Of a stretch of DNA of 44,410 bases, positions 8,585 to 16,455 are shown piece by piece. How positions within the stretch are numbered: position 1 is the first letter of the stretch; every line of letters starts with the position of its first letter. The notes below the pieces were generated by a model. That model was not told the origin of the DNA. It searched no databases and saw only the letters and a list, made by a program, of their open reading frames with translations. The stretch comes from Phycisphaerales bacterium (lineage in GTDB: Bacteria; Planctomycetota; Phycisphaerae; Phycisphaerales; UBA1924), in contig JAJDDD010000018.1 of assembly GCA_029260495.1 (NCBI GenBank), forward strand, positions 1-44,410, given 5' to 3'. The translations under genes were made by a program, and so were the position numbers.

Positions 8585-10318
8585 TTATTCGGATTCTTCA
8601 AAGGAGACGATCCCCTCGACCTGGGCAATGCGGGCGATTTCAGCGGGCGCGGTGACGCCTTTGAGAATCTTGATCTTGCCGTCAAGGAGCAGAGGGCGCA
8701 TGCCATTGGCGATCGCAGCATCGCGGAGCTTGCTGACGGGGGCCTGCTGGAAGGCGAGTTCGCGCAGCTCGTTATTCATGACCATGAGCTCGAAGATCGC
8801 CTGCCTGCCCTTGTAGCCGCTCCCGTAGCAACGATCACAGCCGTTGGGCTTGTAAATCGTGTTCTTCTCCTGATCTTCCTTGGTGATGTTGGTGAGCGCC
8901 AGGAATTTGGGGTCGGGTTTGTCGTCGGGCTGCTTGCATGTGCAAAGCACACGGATGAGGCGCTGGCCCATGACCGCTTGAATGGAGGAGGCGACGAGGA
9001 AGGGCTTTACGCCCATGTCAACAAGGCGTGTCATCGCGCTGGGCGCATCATTGGTATGCAAGGTGGAGAAGACGAGGTGACCGGTGAGGGCTGCCTGGAT
9101 CGCGACTTCCGCGACTTCCTTATCACGAATTTCACCCACCAGAATAATGTTGGGCGCCTGGCGCAGCATCGTGCGCAGGATTGTCGAAAAGTCCAGCCCA
9201 ATGCTCTCACGCACCTGGCACTGATTAATGCCAGCAAACGAGTATTCAACCGGGTCTTCCGCGGTGATGATTTTTTTGTCAGGCCGATTGAGAATGTCAA
9301 GAGCGGAATAGAGCGTCGTGGTTTTACCCGAGCCGGTGGGGCCGGTGACAAGAAAAATTCCGTTGGGCCTGCGGATGATGCGATTAAAGAGTTCAAGGTG
9401 ATCGGGCTCAAAGCCAAGGTTTGCCAGGCCGATCCGGACAGCGTCCGGTCGAAGAATACGTAGAACGATGGATTCGCCGTGATATGTAGGACATGAAGAG
9501 ACACGGAAGTCAACGACGGAGTCATCAACAGGAATCTTGATGCGCCCGTCCTGTGGAATGCGCTTCTCGGAGATGTTGATGCCCGCCATGAGCTTCATAC
9601 GCGCGAGCACTGCGTTTTGCATGCGCTTGGGCAAGTTGTCGCGTTCGATGCAGACGCCGTCAATGCGATAGCGCAGCCGCACGCGGTTATTCATAGGCTC
9701 AATGTGAATATCCGAAGCGTTCATTTTGACCGCTTCGATAAGCATGCGATTGCAGAGCTTGATGATGGGGGCGTCATCAGCTTTTCGGTCGATGGAGGCG
9801 TCAACGGACTTGTCCACCGACCGATCAATCGTGCGATCGATGGATTCGGTGACGAGCGACTCGCTGGCTTCAACCATGCGCGGCGAGCCGCCTTCGAAAC
9901 GCTGCTCAATGAAGCTCTTAATTCGACCCTTGGCAGCGATGCGCGGCTCGATCTCAGCGTTGAGACGGAATCGGAGCATGTCCATCAGCTCCAGGTCCAT
10001 CGGATCGTGAACGATGAGCTGCAGGCGACCGTTCTGCTTGGCGAGCGGAAGGATTTGATGTTTGCGGATGAGTTCTTCGGGGATGAGAGAGGTGTCGATC
10101 TGATCGCCGACCTTGGCGAGATCGACAAAGTCCATGCCGAACTGGGCTGCGAGGGCGGCGGCGATTTGGTCCTCACTCGCGTGCCCGGCTTCGACGAGGG
10201 CCTCGCCGATCCGCTTGCCCGAGCCTTGCGCGAGCTTCATCGCCGCCTGGATCTGGTCGGCGTCAATGACCCCCATGCCGGCGAGAATCTGTCCGAGTTT
10301 CTTTCGCGATCGCGCCAT
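8585..10318 (-). CDS. second PilB/GspE-family assembly ATPase
   Basis: 577 residues from ATG 10318. The open frame reaches 10552, but the first 78 residues look non-native and the conserved MshEN domain begins at the chosen start (SRKKLGQILAGMGVIDADQI). The core is intact: Walker A GPTGSGKTTT, ITAEDPVEYSF, Walker B ILVGEIRD, GHLVFSTLHTNDA. Two oddities stand out. The first zinc pair is written CTC (CxC) instead of CxxC, while the second is CDRC. Between the MshEN domain and the core lies a run of four-residue units of the type (S/T)(I/V)D(R/K), about residues 170-190. First gene of the cluster, 64 bases upstream of the pilT open frame and with pilB the second ATPase. It could be a PilB dedicated to a different pilin subset, or an MshE/GspE-like motor. 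Confidence 0.93.
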   Translation of the reverse strand: MARSRKKLGQILAGMGVIDADQIQAAMKLAQGSGKRIGEALVEAGHASEDQIAAALAAQFGMDFVDLAKVGDQIDTSLIPEELIRKHQILPLAKQNGRLQLIVHDPMDLELMDMLRFRLNAEIEPRIAAKGRIKSFIEQRFEGGSPRMVEASESLVTESIDRTIDRSVDKSVDASIDRKADDAPIIKLCNRMLIEAVKMNASDIHIEPMNNRVRLRYRIDGVCIERDNLPKRMQNAVLARMKLMAGINISEKRIPQDGRIKIPVDDSVVDFRVSSCPTYHGESIVLRILRPDAVRIGLANLGFEPDHLELFNRIIRRPNGIFLVTGPTGSGKTTTLYSALDILNRPDKKIITAEDPVEYSFAGINQCQVRESIGLDFSTILRTMLRQAPNIILVGEIRDKEVAEVAIQAALTGHLVFSTLHTNDAPSAMTRLVDMGVKPFLVASSIQAVMGQRLIRVLCTCKQPDDKPDPKFLALTNITKEDQEKNTIYKPNGCDRCYGSGYKGRQAIFELMVMNNELRELAFQQAPVSKLRDAAIANGMRPLLLDGKIKILKGVTAPAEIARIAQVEGIVSFEESE

Positions 10319-10631
10319 GTGCGTGAATGCCTGCCTATTGGTTGTCGCGCGAGCGGCTGATCGCTCGGCGTTGTCGATTTCGTGTCCGCCCGTTTGGGGC
10401 TGAAAATCCCCGCCGGCCTCATGGTTGAATACGCTCTGATTGGCCGGTGAAGCGGAGAAATCCGCACATGGCCTCGTGTGCATTATGCTGCGGCTCCCCT
10501 GTGGCGGCAATGAGCCTGCGATAATACTAGGGCGATGTCTCCGCGTAAGCACGCCGGCGGGATGTTCGGGTTGGCGTCAGAATCCGAAGACTGCTCGTCA
10601 CCCAACCTTCTTGCGAGTTGCCAGGCAGAAT
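10319..10631. other. divergent intergenic region, pilus cluster / coaB
   Basis: 313 bases between the divergent starts of the PilB paralogue (minus) and coaB (plus). Open frames cross it on both strands but with no recognisable protein. It should carry promoters for both directions. I found only weak candidates (for example GATAAT at 10518-10523 with no matching -35) and make no call. No repeat or terminator seen. Confidence 0.4.
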
Positions 10632-11321
10632 ATGAGCGAAACACACCACAGACTCCTGATTACCGCCGGCCCGACCCAGGAGCCCATTGACGCCGTGCGC
10701 TATTTGGGGAATCGCTCGTCCGGCCGGCTTGGGGTCGCGCTGGCGGAGACGGCGGCAGATCGCGGATGGCGGGTGACCCTGCTGCTCGGGGAAACGGGCA
10801 GGACGGTGGATCACCCGCATGTCCGCGTCGTTCCATTCCGAACGACGGCTGACCTCCGCGCGGCGCTGGCTGAATACAGCCCCGAGTGCGACGCACTGGT
10901 CATGGCGGCGGCGGTCGCGGATTACACGCCCACGGCGGTCGGGCCGCCGGGCGACTTGCAGCCGGTTCGTGAGGATTCGAGCGGGCAGAAGATTCGACGA
11001 GTTGGCGAGAAGCTCATTATCGAGCTTGAGCCCACGCCGGACCTTCTCGCGGAGGTCGTCTCGCGCCGGCATCCGGGGCAGCTCATGGTTGGCTTTGCGC
11101 TTGAGCCAGCCGACAGATTGGTCGAGTCGGCGATGCGGAAGCTCAAAAAAAAGGGCGTGGACCTCATCGTCGCCAATCCGCTGGAGACGATGGACGCGAC
11201 CGTGATCGAGGCGAAACTCATCGGCCCCGAGGGCGCGGTGGCGCAGACTGATGGCGCGATTCACAAGCGGGCGTTCGCGGAATGGCTGCTTGAGAAGCTT
11301 GAACCTCGCATCAAGTCCTAA
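10632..11321 (+). CDS. coaB: stand-alone phosphopantothenate--cysteine ligase
   Basis: 229 residues from ATG 10632 (MSETHHRLLITAGPTQEPID). The protein corresponds only to the CoaB half of the usual CoaBC (Dfp) fusion. It joins cysteine to 4'-phosphopantothenate, the second step of CoA synthesis from pantothenate. Diagnostic features are the N-terminal TAGPT.EPID.VR.L.NRSSG nucleotide-binding loop, AAVADYTP in the middle, and the KKKGVDLIVAN segment near residue 170 whose lysine and asparagine correspond to key residues of CoaB. No flavoprotein CoaC domain is attached or adjacent, so decarboxylation must be encoded elsewhere. An upstream in-frame start would add 64 residues that look like antisense of the neighbouring region. 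The SD is weak (AGGCAG). Confidence 0.92.
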   Translation: MSETHHRLLITAGPTQEPIDAVRYLGNRSSGRLGVALAETAADRGWRVTLLLGETGRTVDHPHVRVVPFRTTADLRAALAEYSPECDALVMAAAVADYTPTAVGPPGDLQPVREDSSGQKIRRVGEKLIIELEPTPDLLAEVVSRRHPGQLMVGFALEPADRLVESAMRKLKKKGVDLIVANPLETMDATVIEAKLIGPEGAVAQTDGAIHKRAFAEWLLEKLEPRIKS

Positions 11322-11394
11322 GAAAGACTCTGCTCGCGTCCTGCTCAGGATCGGTGGCGTGTGTAGCATTGGCCAGCGAGGAGGTTGGTTGGCG

Positions 11395-11802
11395 ATGGCT
11401 GTGCAGATGGAGTTATCTCGAATCCTGATTCGCGAGTTGAACGACTTTCAGCTCATCGAGCTGCGCGAACTCGCTGGCGAGCGATCGTTTCCAATTGTGA
11501 TCGGCATGGCTGAAGCGCAGGCGATCGAGCGCCGGCTTAAGGGCATTGAGATCAAGAGGCCGCTCACGCACGAGCTGATGGCGAGCCTGATTAACGAAAT
11601 GCGCGGGACGTTGGAATCGGTGACGATAATTGATTTGTCTGAACATACGTTTTTCGCCACCCTGGATATTCGTAAGGATGACGGCGAGCTGATCCATCTG
11701 GACTCGCGCCCGAGTGACGCGATCGCGCTTGGGGTCGGGCTTGATGCGCCGATCTTCGTCGAAGATCATGTGCTCGATGAAGCGATGAGTGAAGAGATTT
11801 GA
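11395..11802 (+). CDS. bifunctional nuclease family (DUF151) protein
   Basis: 135 residues from ATG 11395, preceded by AGGAGG at 11380-11385. The family hallmark is near the C-terminus (HLDSRPSDAIALGV), with GERSFPIVIGMAEAQAI earlier; both are typical of the BFN/DUF151 domain. In plants a member shows RNase and DNase activity; in bacteria the role is poorly defined. Lies 73 bases after coaB and 9 bases before truD, same strand, so probably co-transcribed. Confidence 0.9.
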   Translation: MAVQMELSRILIRELNDFQLIELRELAGERSFPIVIGMAEAQAIERRLKGIEIKRPLTHELMASLINEMRGTLESVTIIDLSEHTFFATLDIRKDDGELIHLDSRPSDAIALGVGLDAPIFVEDHVLDEAMSEEI

Positions 11803-11811
11803 GCGGCGCCC

Positions 11812-13119
11812 ATGCCTGAAGCCGCTGCACACTCATCACGGTTCGACTTTGACCCGAGTCTGACGCCGCAGGTCTACCTGACGGCGGACATTGCAGGGAT
11901 TGGCGGGCGGATCAAGGAAAGACACGAGGATTTTCTGGTCGAAGAGCAGCCGCTTTATGCGCCCGTCGGTGAGGGTGAGCATATCTACATGCTCATCGAG
12001 AAGCGCGGGCTGACGACGACGGAGATGGTGCGCCGGCTTGCGCGCAAAATTGGCATGCGCCCGCGCGACATCAGCTACGCCGGGCTCAAGGACAAACATG
12101 CGATCACACGGCAGATAATTTCGATCCACGCGCCGGGCAAGCCGACGGAGTCGCTGCCTTCTATTGATGATGATCGCATGAGCGCGCTGTGGGTGGACCG
12201 GCACACCAACAAGCTCAAACGCGGGCATCTCAAGGGCAATCGTTTTTCAATCAAGATTCGCGGGGTCGGCGCCGGCGAGTCCATCCGCGCGCAGTCGGCG
12301 CTTTCACAACTTGCAAGCTCCGGCGTTCCCAATCGTTTCGGCGAGCAGCGGTTTGGTTCACACCGGACCAACCATCTGATCGGCCGCGCCATGGTGCGGG
12401 GTGACGCAGAAGAGGGGCTGCGCTGGCTCCTGGGGCCCATCGAAGGTGAGGAATCGCATTCGGAGGCGCAAAGCCGGGGACTTTTCGCTGCGGGGCAGTA
12501 TCAAGAGGCGCTCGACAAGTGGCCTGGCGGGGCGAGCGCCGAGCGTCGGGCGCTGCAGAGTCTGAGCGCGGGCGCGACACCGGAGCAAGCATTCGGGCGC
12601 ATCGACACCACCCAGCGCACCTTCTGGCTCAGCGCGTTGCAGTCAGCCATCTTCAATCACGTGCTGGATGAGCGCATCAGCAGCAGGCTCTTTGCTCAGC
12701 TCGACGTGGGGGACATCGCGTGCAAGCTTTACAACAATGCTCTCTTTGACGTTGGCGCCGAGGAGTTGGCAGCTGGCGATCTCGTTGAACGTATGGACCG
12801 ATTTGAGATCAGCCCGACGGGTCCGTTGTGGGGGCCGAAAATGAAGAGATGCGCTGGCGCTCGCGATGAGGTTGAGCTGCGCGCTCTCGAACAAGCCGGC
12901 GTGACAGTGGAAGATCTTGTGCGCATGAATCGCGGCGCTCCGGGTGCGCGCCGGGCGCTGCGCGTTCCTCTTATTGATCCTGACTTGGAAGCAGGCGCTG
13001 ACGAGCATGGCGAATACATTCGCATCGCCTTTGAGCTTTCTGCTGGATCATTTGCGACTGTTGTCTTGCAGGAAATCATGAAGCCGGAGCGTGTGCAGGC
13101 AGGCGATAAGAAAACGTGA
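11812..13119 (+). CDS. truD: tRNA pseudouridine synthase D
   Basis: 435 residues. TruD converts U13 of certain tRNAs to pseudouridine. Visible: the N-terminal RIKERHEDFLVEE element, the catalytic motif GLKDKHA with the presumed nucleophile Asp94, and NRFGEQRFG in the middle, followed by the inserted TRUD domain. Length is somewhat above that of the E. coli protein (about 350), with extra sequence in the central and C-terminal parts. Start at 11812 lies 9 bases after the BFN gene; the stop overlaps the next gene's GTG start (GTGA). Confidence 0.95.
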   Translation: MPEAAAHSSRFDFDPSLTPQVYLTADIAGIGGRIKERHEDFLVEEQPLYAPVGEGEHIYMLIEKRGLTTTEMVRRLARKIGMRPRDISYAGLKDKHAITRQIISIHAPGKPTESLPSIDDDRMSALWVDRHTNKLKRGHLKGNRFSIKIRGVGAGESIRAQSALSQLASSGVPNRFGEQRFGSHRTNHLIGRAMVRGDAEEGLRWLLGPIEGEESHSEAQSRGLFAAGQYQEALDKWPGGASAERRALQSLSAGATPEQAFGRIDTTQRTFWLSALQSAIFNHVLDERISSRLFAQLDVGDIACKLYNNALFDVGAEELAAGDLVERMDRFEISPTGPLWGPKMKRCAGARDEVELRALEQAGVTVEDLVRMNRGAPGARRALRVPLIDPDLEAGADEHGEYIRIAFELSAGSFATVVLQEIMKPERVQAGDKKT

Positions 13120-13778
13120 GCGCCGGGAGCCGGATTGAGTCGCCGAGGCCTGTGCGCATTGTGTGCTTTGATCTGGGCGGCGTGTTGGTGCGCATTTGCC
13201 GATCGTGGGAAGAGGCGTGCGCACGAGCTGGGATTGATGTGCGTGATGGCTACCGCGACTCTGCGCACGCCGAAGATCGCCGGCGGATCGTCGAGCTCTA
13301 TGAAGTGGGGGGCGTAAAGACGAATGAGTACTACGAGCGGATTTCACATTCGATCAGCGGTCTGTATGCGCCGGAGGAAGTGCGTAAAGTGCATCTGGCG
13401 TGGTTGCATGGGGAGTACCCTGGCGTGCGCACTGTGCTGGAGCGTATTCGGGTTGCGGGTCGCGCCAAGGCTGCCTGTCTGAGCAATACAAACGAAGATC
13501 ACTGGCGGCTTATGGAAAGCTGGGGCGCTCTTTCACTTCTGGATCATGCGCACGCTTCGCACCTGCTTGGCGCGCGAAAGCCTGATGATGCGTGCTATGT
13601 GCGCTTTGAAGAGGCGGTTGGCGCGAATGGCGATGGCGTGCTGTTCTTCGATGATCTCCCGGCCAACATCGAGGCGGCCCGAGCGCGCGGCTGGCGCGCG
13701 GAAGTGATTGATCACACGGGAGACACCGCGGCTCAACTCACAGAACACTTGCTTAATCACGGTGTGATTGTCGGTTAA
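13116..13778 (+). CDS. HAD-superfamily hydrolase (YihX-like)
   Basis: 220 residues, starting at GTG 13116 that overlaps the truD stop (GTGA), so translationally coupled. HAD motif I is FDLGGVLV; motif II is in KAACLSNTNEDHW; motif III Lys is in LLGARKPDDACY; motif IV is LFFDDLPANIEAARARGW. The DLGGV form of motif I (Asp+2 is Gly instead of Asp) is common in the YihX / sugar-phosphatase branch, which still dephosphorylates small phospho-sugars. The substrate cannot be told from sequence. Confidence 0.9.
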   Translation: MSAGSRIESPRPVRIVCFDLGGVLVRICRSWEEACARAGIDVRDGYRDSAHAEDRRRIVELYEVGGVKTNEYYERISHSISGLYAPEEVRKVHLAWLHGEYPGVRTVLERIRVAGRAKAACLSNTNEDHWRLMESWGALSLLDHAHASHLLGARKPDDACYVRFEEAVGANGDGVLFFDDLPANIEAARARGWRAEVIDHTGDTAAQLTEHLLNHGVIVG

Positions 13779-13800
13779 ACGCGGGTTGTTTTTTGCATTG

Positions 13801-14208
13801 CTACAGGCCGGCCATTTTGCGCAGCAGCGTGTTCAGCTTGGGGGGGACGGGCATGGCGCTGAGCCGAGGCTCGCGCACCAGGGCGAAGCCTGCGAAGCGA
13901 CTGTCTGCTTTGACATCCGCAAGAGTGACGGACGTCGTGGCTCGCTTGACGGGTTTGACATCGAAAGCAATGAGCTTGTCATCATTTTGTTTGGGATCGG
14001 GATATGGATCCGAGGTGATCTTGGCGAGGCCGACGATGGCGCGTTCCTTGCCGGTGTGATAGATGAAAGCTTCGTCGCCTTTCTTGGCGCCGCGCATGTG
14101 TTTGAGGGCGGCATTGCTGGCGACACCGTCCCAGATGGTTTTTTTGTCGCGCACCAGATCGTCATAGGAGTAGCTGGTCGGTTCGGTCTTGAGAAGGAAT
14201 GTGGTCAT
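13801..14208 (-). CDS. EVE domain-containing protein
   Basis: 135 residues, the usual size for single-domain EVE (PUA-like, THYN1 type) proteins. Features are MTTFLLKTEP.SYS.DDL at the start, TIWDGVASNAALKHMR (the 'WdGVRN..A...mr' motif) and GDEAFIYHTGKERAIVGLA, with DPYPDP after it. EVE domains are thought to read modified bases in nucleic acids; the partner here is unknown. Convergent with the HAD gene (22 bases between stops). Confidence 0.93.
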   Translation of the reverse strand: MTTFLLKTEPTSYSYDDLVRDKKTIWDGVASNAALKHMRGAKKGDEAFIYHTGKERAIVGLAKITSDPYPDPKQNDDKLIAFDVKPVKRATTSVTLADVKADSRFAGFALVREPRLSAMPVPPKLNTLLRKMAGL

Positions 14209-14263
14209 GGCAAGATTGTGCGCAGTTGGAGAGCGATTGTCTTGGCAGAAGCGTAAACAAGCA

Positions 14264-14303
14264 CAAAGAAAAACCCCGCGATCCCATGTAGAGAACGCGG
14301 GGT
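14264..14303 (-). terminator. intrinsic terminator of the Cys-rich protein gene
   Basis: On the minus strand, an 8-bp GC-rich perfect stem ACCCCGCG/CGCGGGGT (14303-14296 with 14280-14273), 15-nt loop, followed directly by TTTTTCTTTG. It lies 28 bases after the stop of the 14332-15306 gene and is oriented for it. Confidence 0.85.
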
Positions 14304-14331
14304 GAAGATTCAGTTCTTAAGCGTGAAAGTC

Positions 14332-15306
14332 TTACTCGCTGATGCAGCAGGCAAGCTGGCAGTCCGGGCCGCACGCTTTGGTGTTCTCAACTGCGACAGC
14401 GTCGACGGCCTTCGCGGCCTTCTTTGATTCGCAGCAGGTGGAGGAGGCAGCAACGGCCTCGGCGCATTCGGCGCCCGTCGCGCATTCAGTGGTCGCTGCA
14501 TTGACAGCGATGACATTTGTCGCCTGGGTTTCACAGGAGGACTCTCCGCCGCACGTGCCGGCAGCGATGACCTGCTTGGTGGAGCAGATCGAAGCGACCG
14601 AGCAGTCAGCAGCGACGGCGCCGCACTCATAGTGGAAGACGGGCATCGCCATGGGGAAGCCTGCGGATGCGAGCGTCCAACTGGCGTTGGTTACAGGGAT
14701 GGCCTGGGTTTGAGCAACCTGATTTGTGTCAGAGCACGTCTTGTTTGCGGAGCACTCGGAAGGCGCAGCGGCGACAACTTCAGTCGCCTGCGCAGCCTTG
14801 CTGGCGCAGCATTCTGACGGAGCGGCGGCTACAACCGCAGTTGCTTCGCTTGAGCATTCAGATTTGAGGGAGCATTCAGAGGGAGCAGCGGCGACAACGT
14901 TGGTCGCTTGAGCAGCCTGGCTGCACTCACTCTTGGTTGAGCATTCTGAGTTTGATGCAGCGATCGCTTGCGCGGCGAAGGGGCATTCTCCACAGTCTTC
15001 GGCGTTCTCAGTCGCAGCGGCGTTGACCGCGACAACCTCGGTTGCCTTGCTTGAGCATTCAGACTTAGTTGAGCACTCAGAAGGAGCGGCGGCGACAGTC
15101 GCTTGCGCTGCAGCACTTTTGAGGGCGCAGCATGAGTCGCCGTCAGTGCTGGCGACAGATGAGACTTGCGCGCCGGAGTCACAAGAGCCGACAAGGCTAC
15201 AGAGCGTGTTGCCGGTCATGTACGAATAGCCGCCCACGCCGAGCGCCGTGACGCCGGCGATCGCCCATACGACTGTGACGATTGCTGATCCAGAACGAAC
15301 CTTCAT
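14332..15306 (-). CDS. membrane-anchored cysteine-rich SEC-repeat protein
   Basis: 324 residues from ATG 15306, which has GGAG about 9 nt upstream; an in-frame start 105 bases earlier is less likely. One hydrophobic segment at about residues 8-30 (AIVTVVWAIAGVTALGVGG) acts as signal anchor; the rest is outside the cytoplasm. The ectodomain has about 29 cysteines and is built from imperfect repeats of the form AAPSECS-xKSECSS-A-VVA, with Ala/Val/Thr spacers between the Ser-Glu-Cys triplets. CC pairs occur in four places (SCC, ECC, TCC, ACC). There is no CxxCH haem motif and no zinc-ribbon spacing. I do not recognise a family. Plausible roles are metal sequestration, disulfide cross-linked envelope material or redox buffering; none is proven. 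Monocistronic, with its own terminator. Confidence 0.8.
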   Translation of the reverse strand: MKVRSGSAIVTVVWAIAGVTALGVGGYSYMTGNTLCSLVGSCDSGAQVSSVASTDGDSCCALKSAAAQATVAAAPSECSTKSECSSKATEVVAVNAAATENAEDCGECPFAAQAIAASNSECSTKSECSQAAQATNVVAAAPSECSLKSECSSEATAVVAAAPSECCASKAAQATEVVAAAPSECSANKTCSDTNQVAQTQAIPVTNASWTLASAGFPMAMPVFHYECGAVAADCSVASICSTKQVIAAGTCGGESSCETQATNVIAVNAATTECATGAECAEAVAASSTCCESKKAAKAVDAVAVENTKACGPDCQLACCISE

Positions 15307-15762
15307 GTTGCAAACTCCATTGAAGTGATATTTCTCGTCTCTTTGGGGACGGGCCCCTCTCCTCATGTCGGCGCCAGGAATCGACCAGGATCGATCCAGC
15401 AATCCACGCATAGCTTAGTCCAAACGCCCTGGAGAACCCAGAGCCATTCGGGGATTGGCTTGCGACCCAACCAAGATTGGGAAGAAAACATAAGCCGCCC
15501 GCATACTGTGAACCGCTGATCATCGGGCAGGATTCCCTGAAATCGGCGATATTAATCGAGAAAAACACCGTGTTGAAACCATGCGGCAGCCTGTTATTCG
15601 GACGTTTGGAAGGGCGTTTGGGGTTCGGGTGCAAGGCGAGTACAAAAATACCAAACATTATCCGATCAAACCATTGACAGGCGCCCGATACCCTACTATA
15701 ACCCAACCGTAAAGAGCCCGAACAAATGTGGGTGGGCTCGGAACAAGCATGGAGGCCTTCCA
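15307..15762. other. intergenic region between divergent genes
   Basis: 456 bases between the Cys-rich gene (minus) and the helical unknown (plus). Apart from the plus-strand promoter at 15674-15702 and a 6-bp GAGCCC/GGGCTC hairpin in its leader (15714-15719 with 15734-15739), I see nothing convincing. Open frames crossing it on either strand have no coding character. Confidence 0.5.
15674..15702 (+). promoter_or_regulatory. sigma-70 promoter, TTGACA-17-TATAAC
   Basis: Perfect -35 TTGACA at 15674-15679, 17-bp spacer, -10 TATAAC at 15697-15702. The expected transcript starts near 15709, about 54 nt before the ATG at 15763. Confidence 0.8.
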
Positions 15763-16365
15763 ATGATGACCGCCCAACGAATCGACAGGTTGCTTGCTGG
15801 AAGCCAGCACGATCATGTTCTCAATCTGATTCTCGATAACGGCCGACCCGTGCCGCTCCGGGCCCGCCTGCTGCTGACCAACGACGCCCGATCGCTGGGC
15901 GCCTCAGCGATAGGGCTGGGGATTCAGCGTTGTCTGGAGCTTCGAGACCATCGCCAGGGGGAACGCATGCCGCGTTTGATTCTTGAGCTTCTGGATCTGC
16001 AGGCTCCGGAGGGGTCATTCGGCAATGTGGCGACCTCAAGCATCGCGATCGCCGCCCTGCTCTGCGCGAGGAAGGAGTTGGCGCAATTGTGCATCAGCGA
16101 GGAGTTATCAAGGCGAGTGGAAGATGCGATTGACCTTGGCCTGCACGCTTTGCATGCGGGGTGTGTCCGGGGGGTTTCTGCGGTTGAGGCGGCGTTTGCA
16201 ATGTGGCAGCTCAGCGGGTGGGAATCAGCCCGCGTTCGGCTTCCGGAGGGCGCCCTGCGCGAAGCGATCACCGCCGCCGACGCTGACGATGGCGAGATTG
16301 CTACGGCGATCCTCGCGTTGGGCGGTTTGGCGACGAATGTCGGGCTGATTCGGCGGGCTGCGTGA
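15763..16365 (+). CDS. helical protein of unknown function
   Basis: 200 residues from ATG 15763 (GGAGG 8 nt upstream; the next codon is also ATG). Mostly alpha-helical, rich in Ala and Leu. The segment LELLDLQAPEGSFGNVATSS followed by an alanine-rich helix resembles a single QW-type repeat of the alpha/alpha-toroid prenyltransferase/terpene cyclase fold (Q..DGSFG..). The protein is too short to be a full enzyme of that type and I assign no activity. It has a strong promoter and lies 90 bases before trpD, so it may be the first gene of a two-gene unit. Confidence 0.75.
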   Translation: MMTAQRIDRLLAGSQHDHVLNLILDNGRPVPLRARLLLTNDARSLGASAIGLGIQRCLELRDHRQGERMPRLILELLDLQAPEGSFGNVATSSIAIAALLCARKELAQLCISEELSRRVEDAIDLGLHALHAGCVRGVSAVEAAFAMWQLSGWESARVRLPEGALREAITAADADDGEIATAILALGGLATNVGLIRRAA

Positions 16366-16455
16366 TTTGAGGAGAGGGAGGCGGGGGGGCGCCGCTTGCG
16401 CGTGGGCGGCGCTCTTTTCGCGTCCTCAACGATCTCAGTTCGATACGCTCAGTGC

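Noticed and set aside
14380-15130. Possible CRISPR-like or tandem repeat array
   Set aside because: The repeated DNA units are imperfect, vary in length and keep the reading frame; they encode the SEC repeats of a protein.
15197-15763. 188-residue minus-strand open frame upstream of the Cys-rich gene
   Set aside because: No start signal, no domain, mixed composition, and it overlaps the N-terminal part of the better supported gene and the promoter at 15674.
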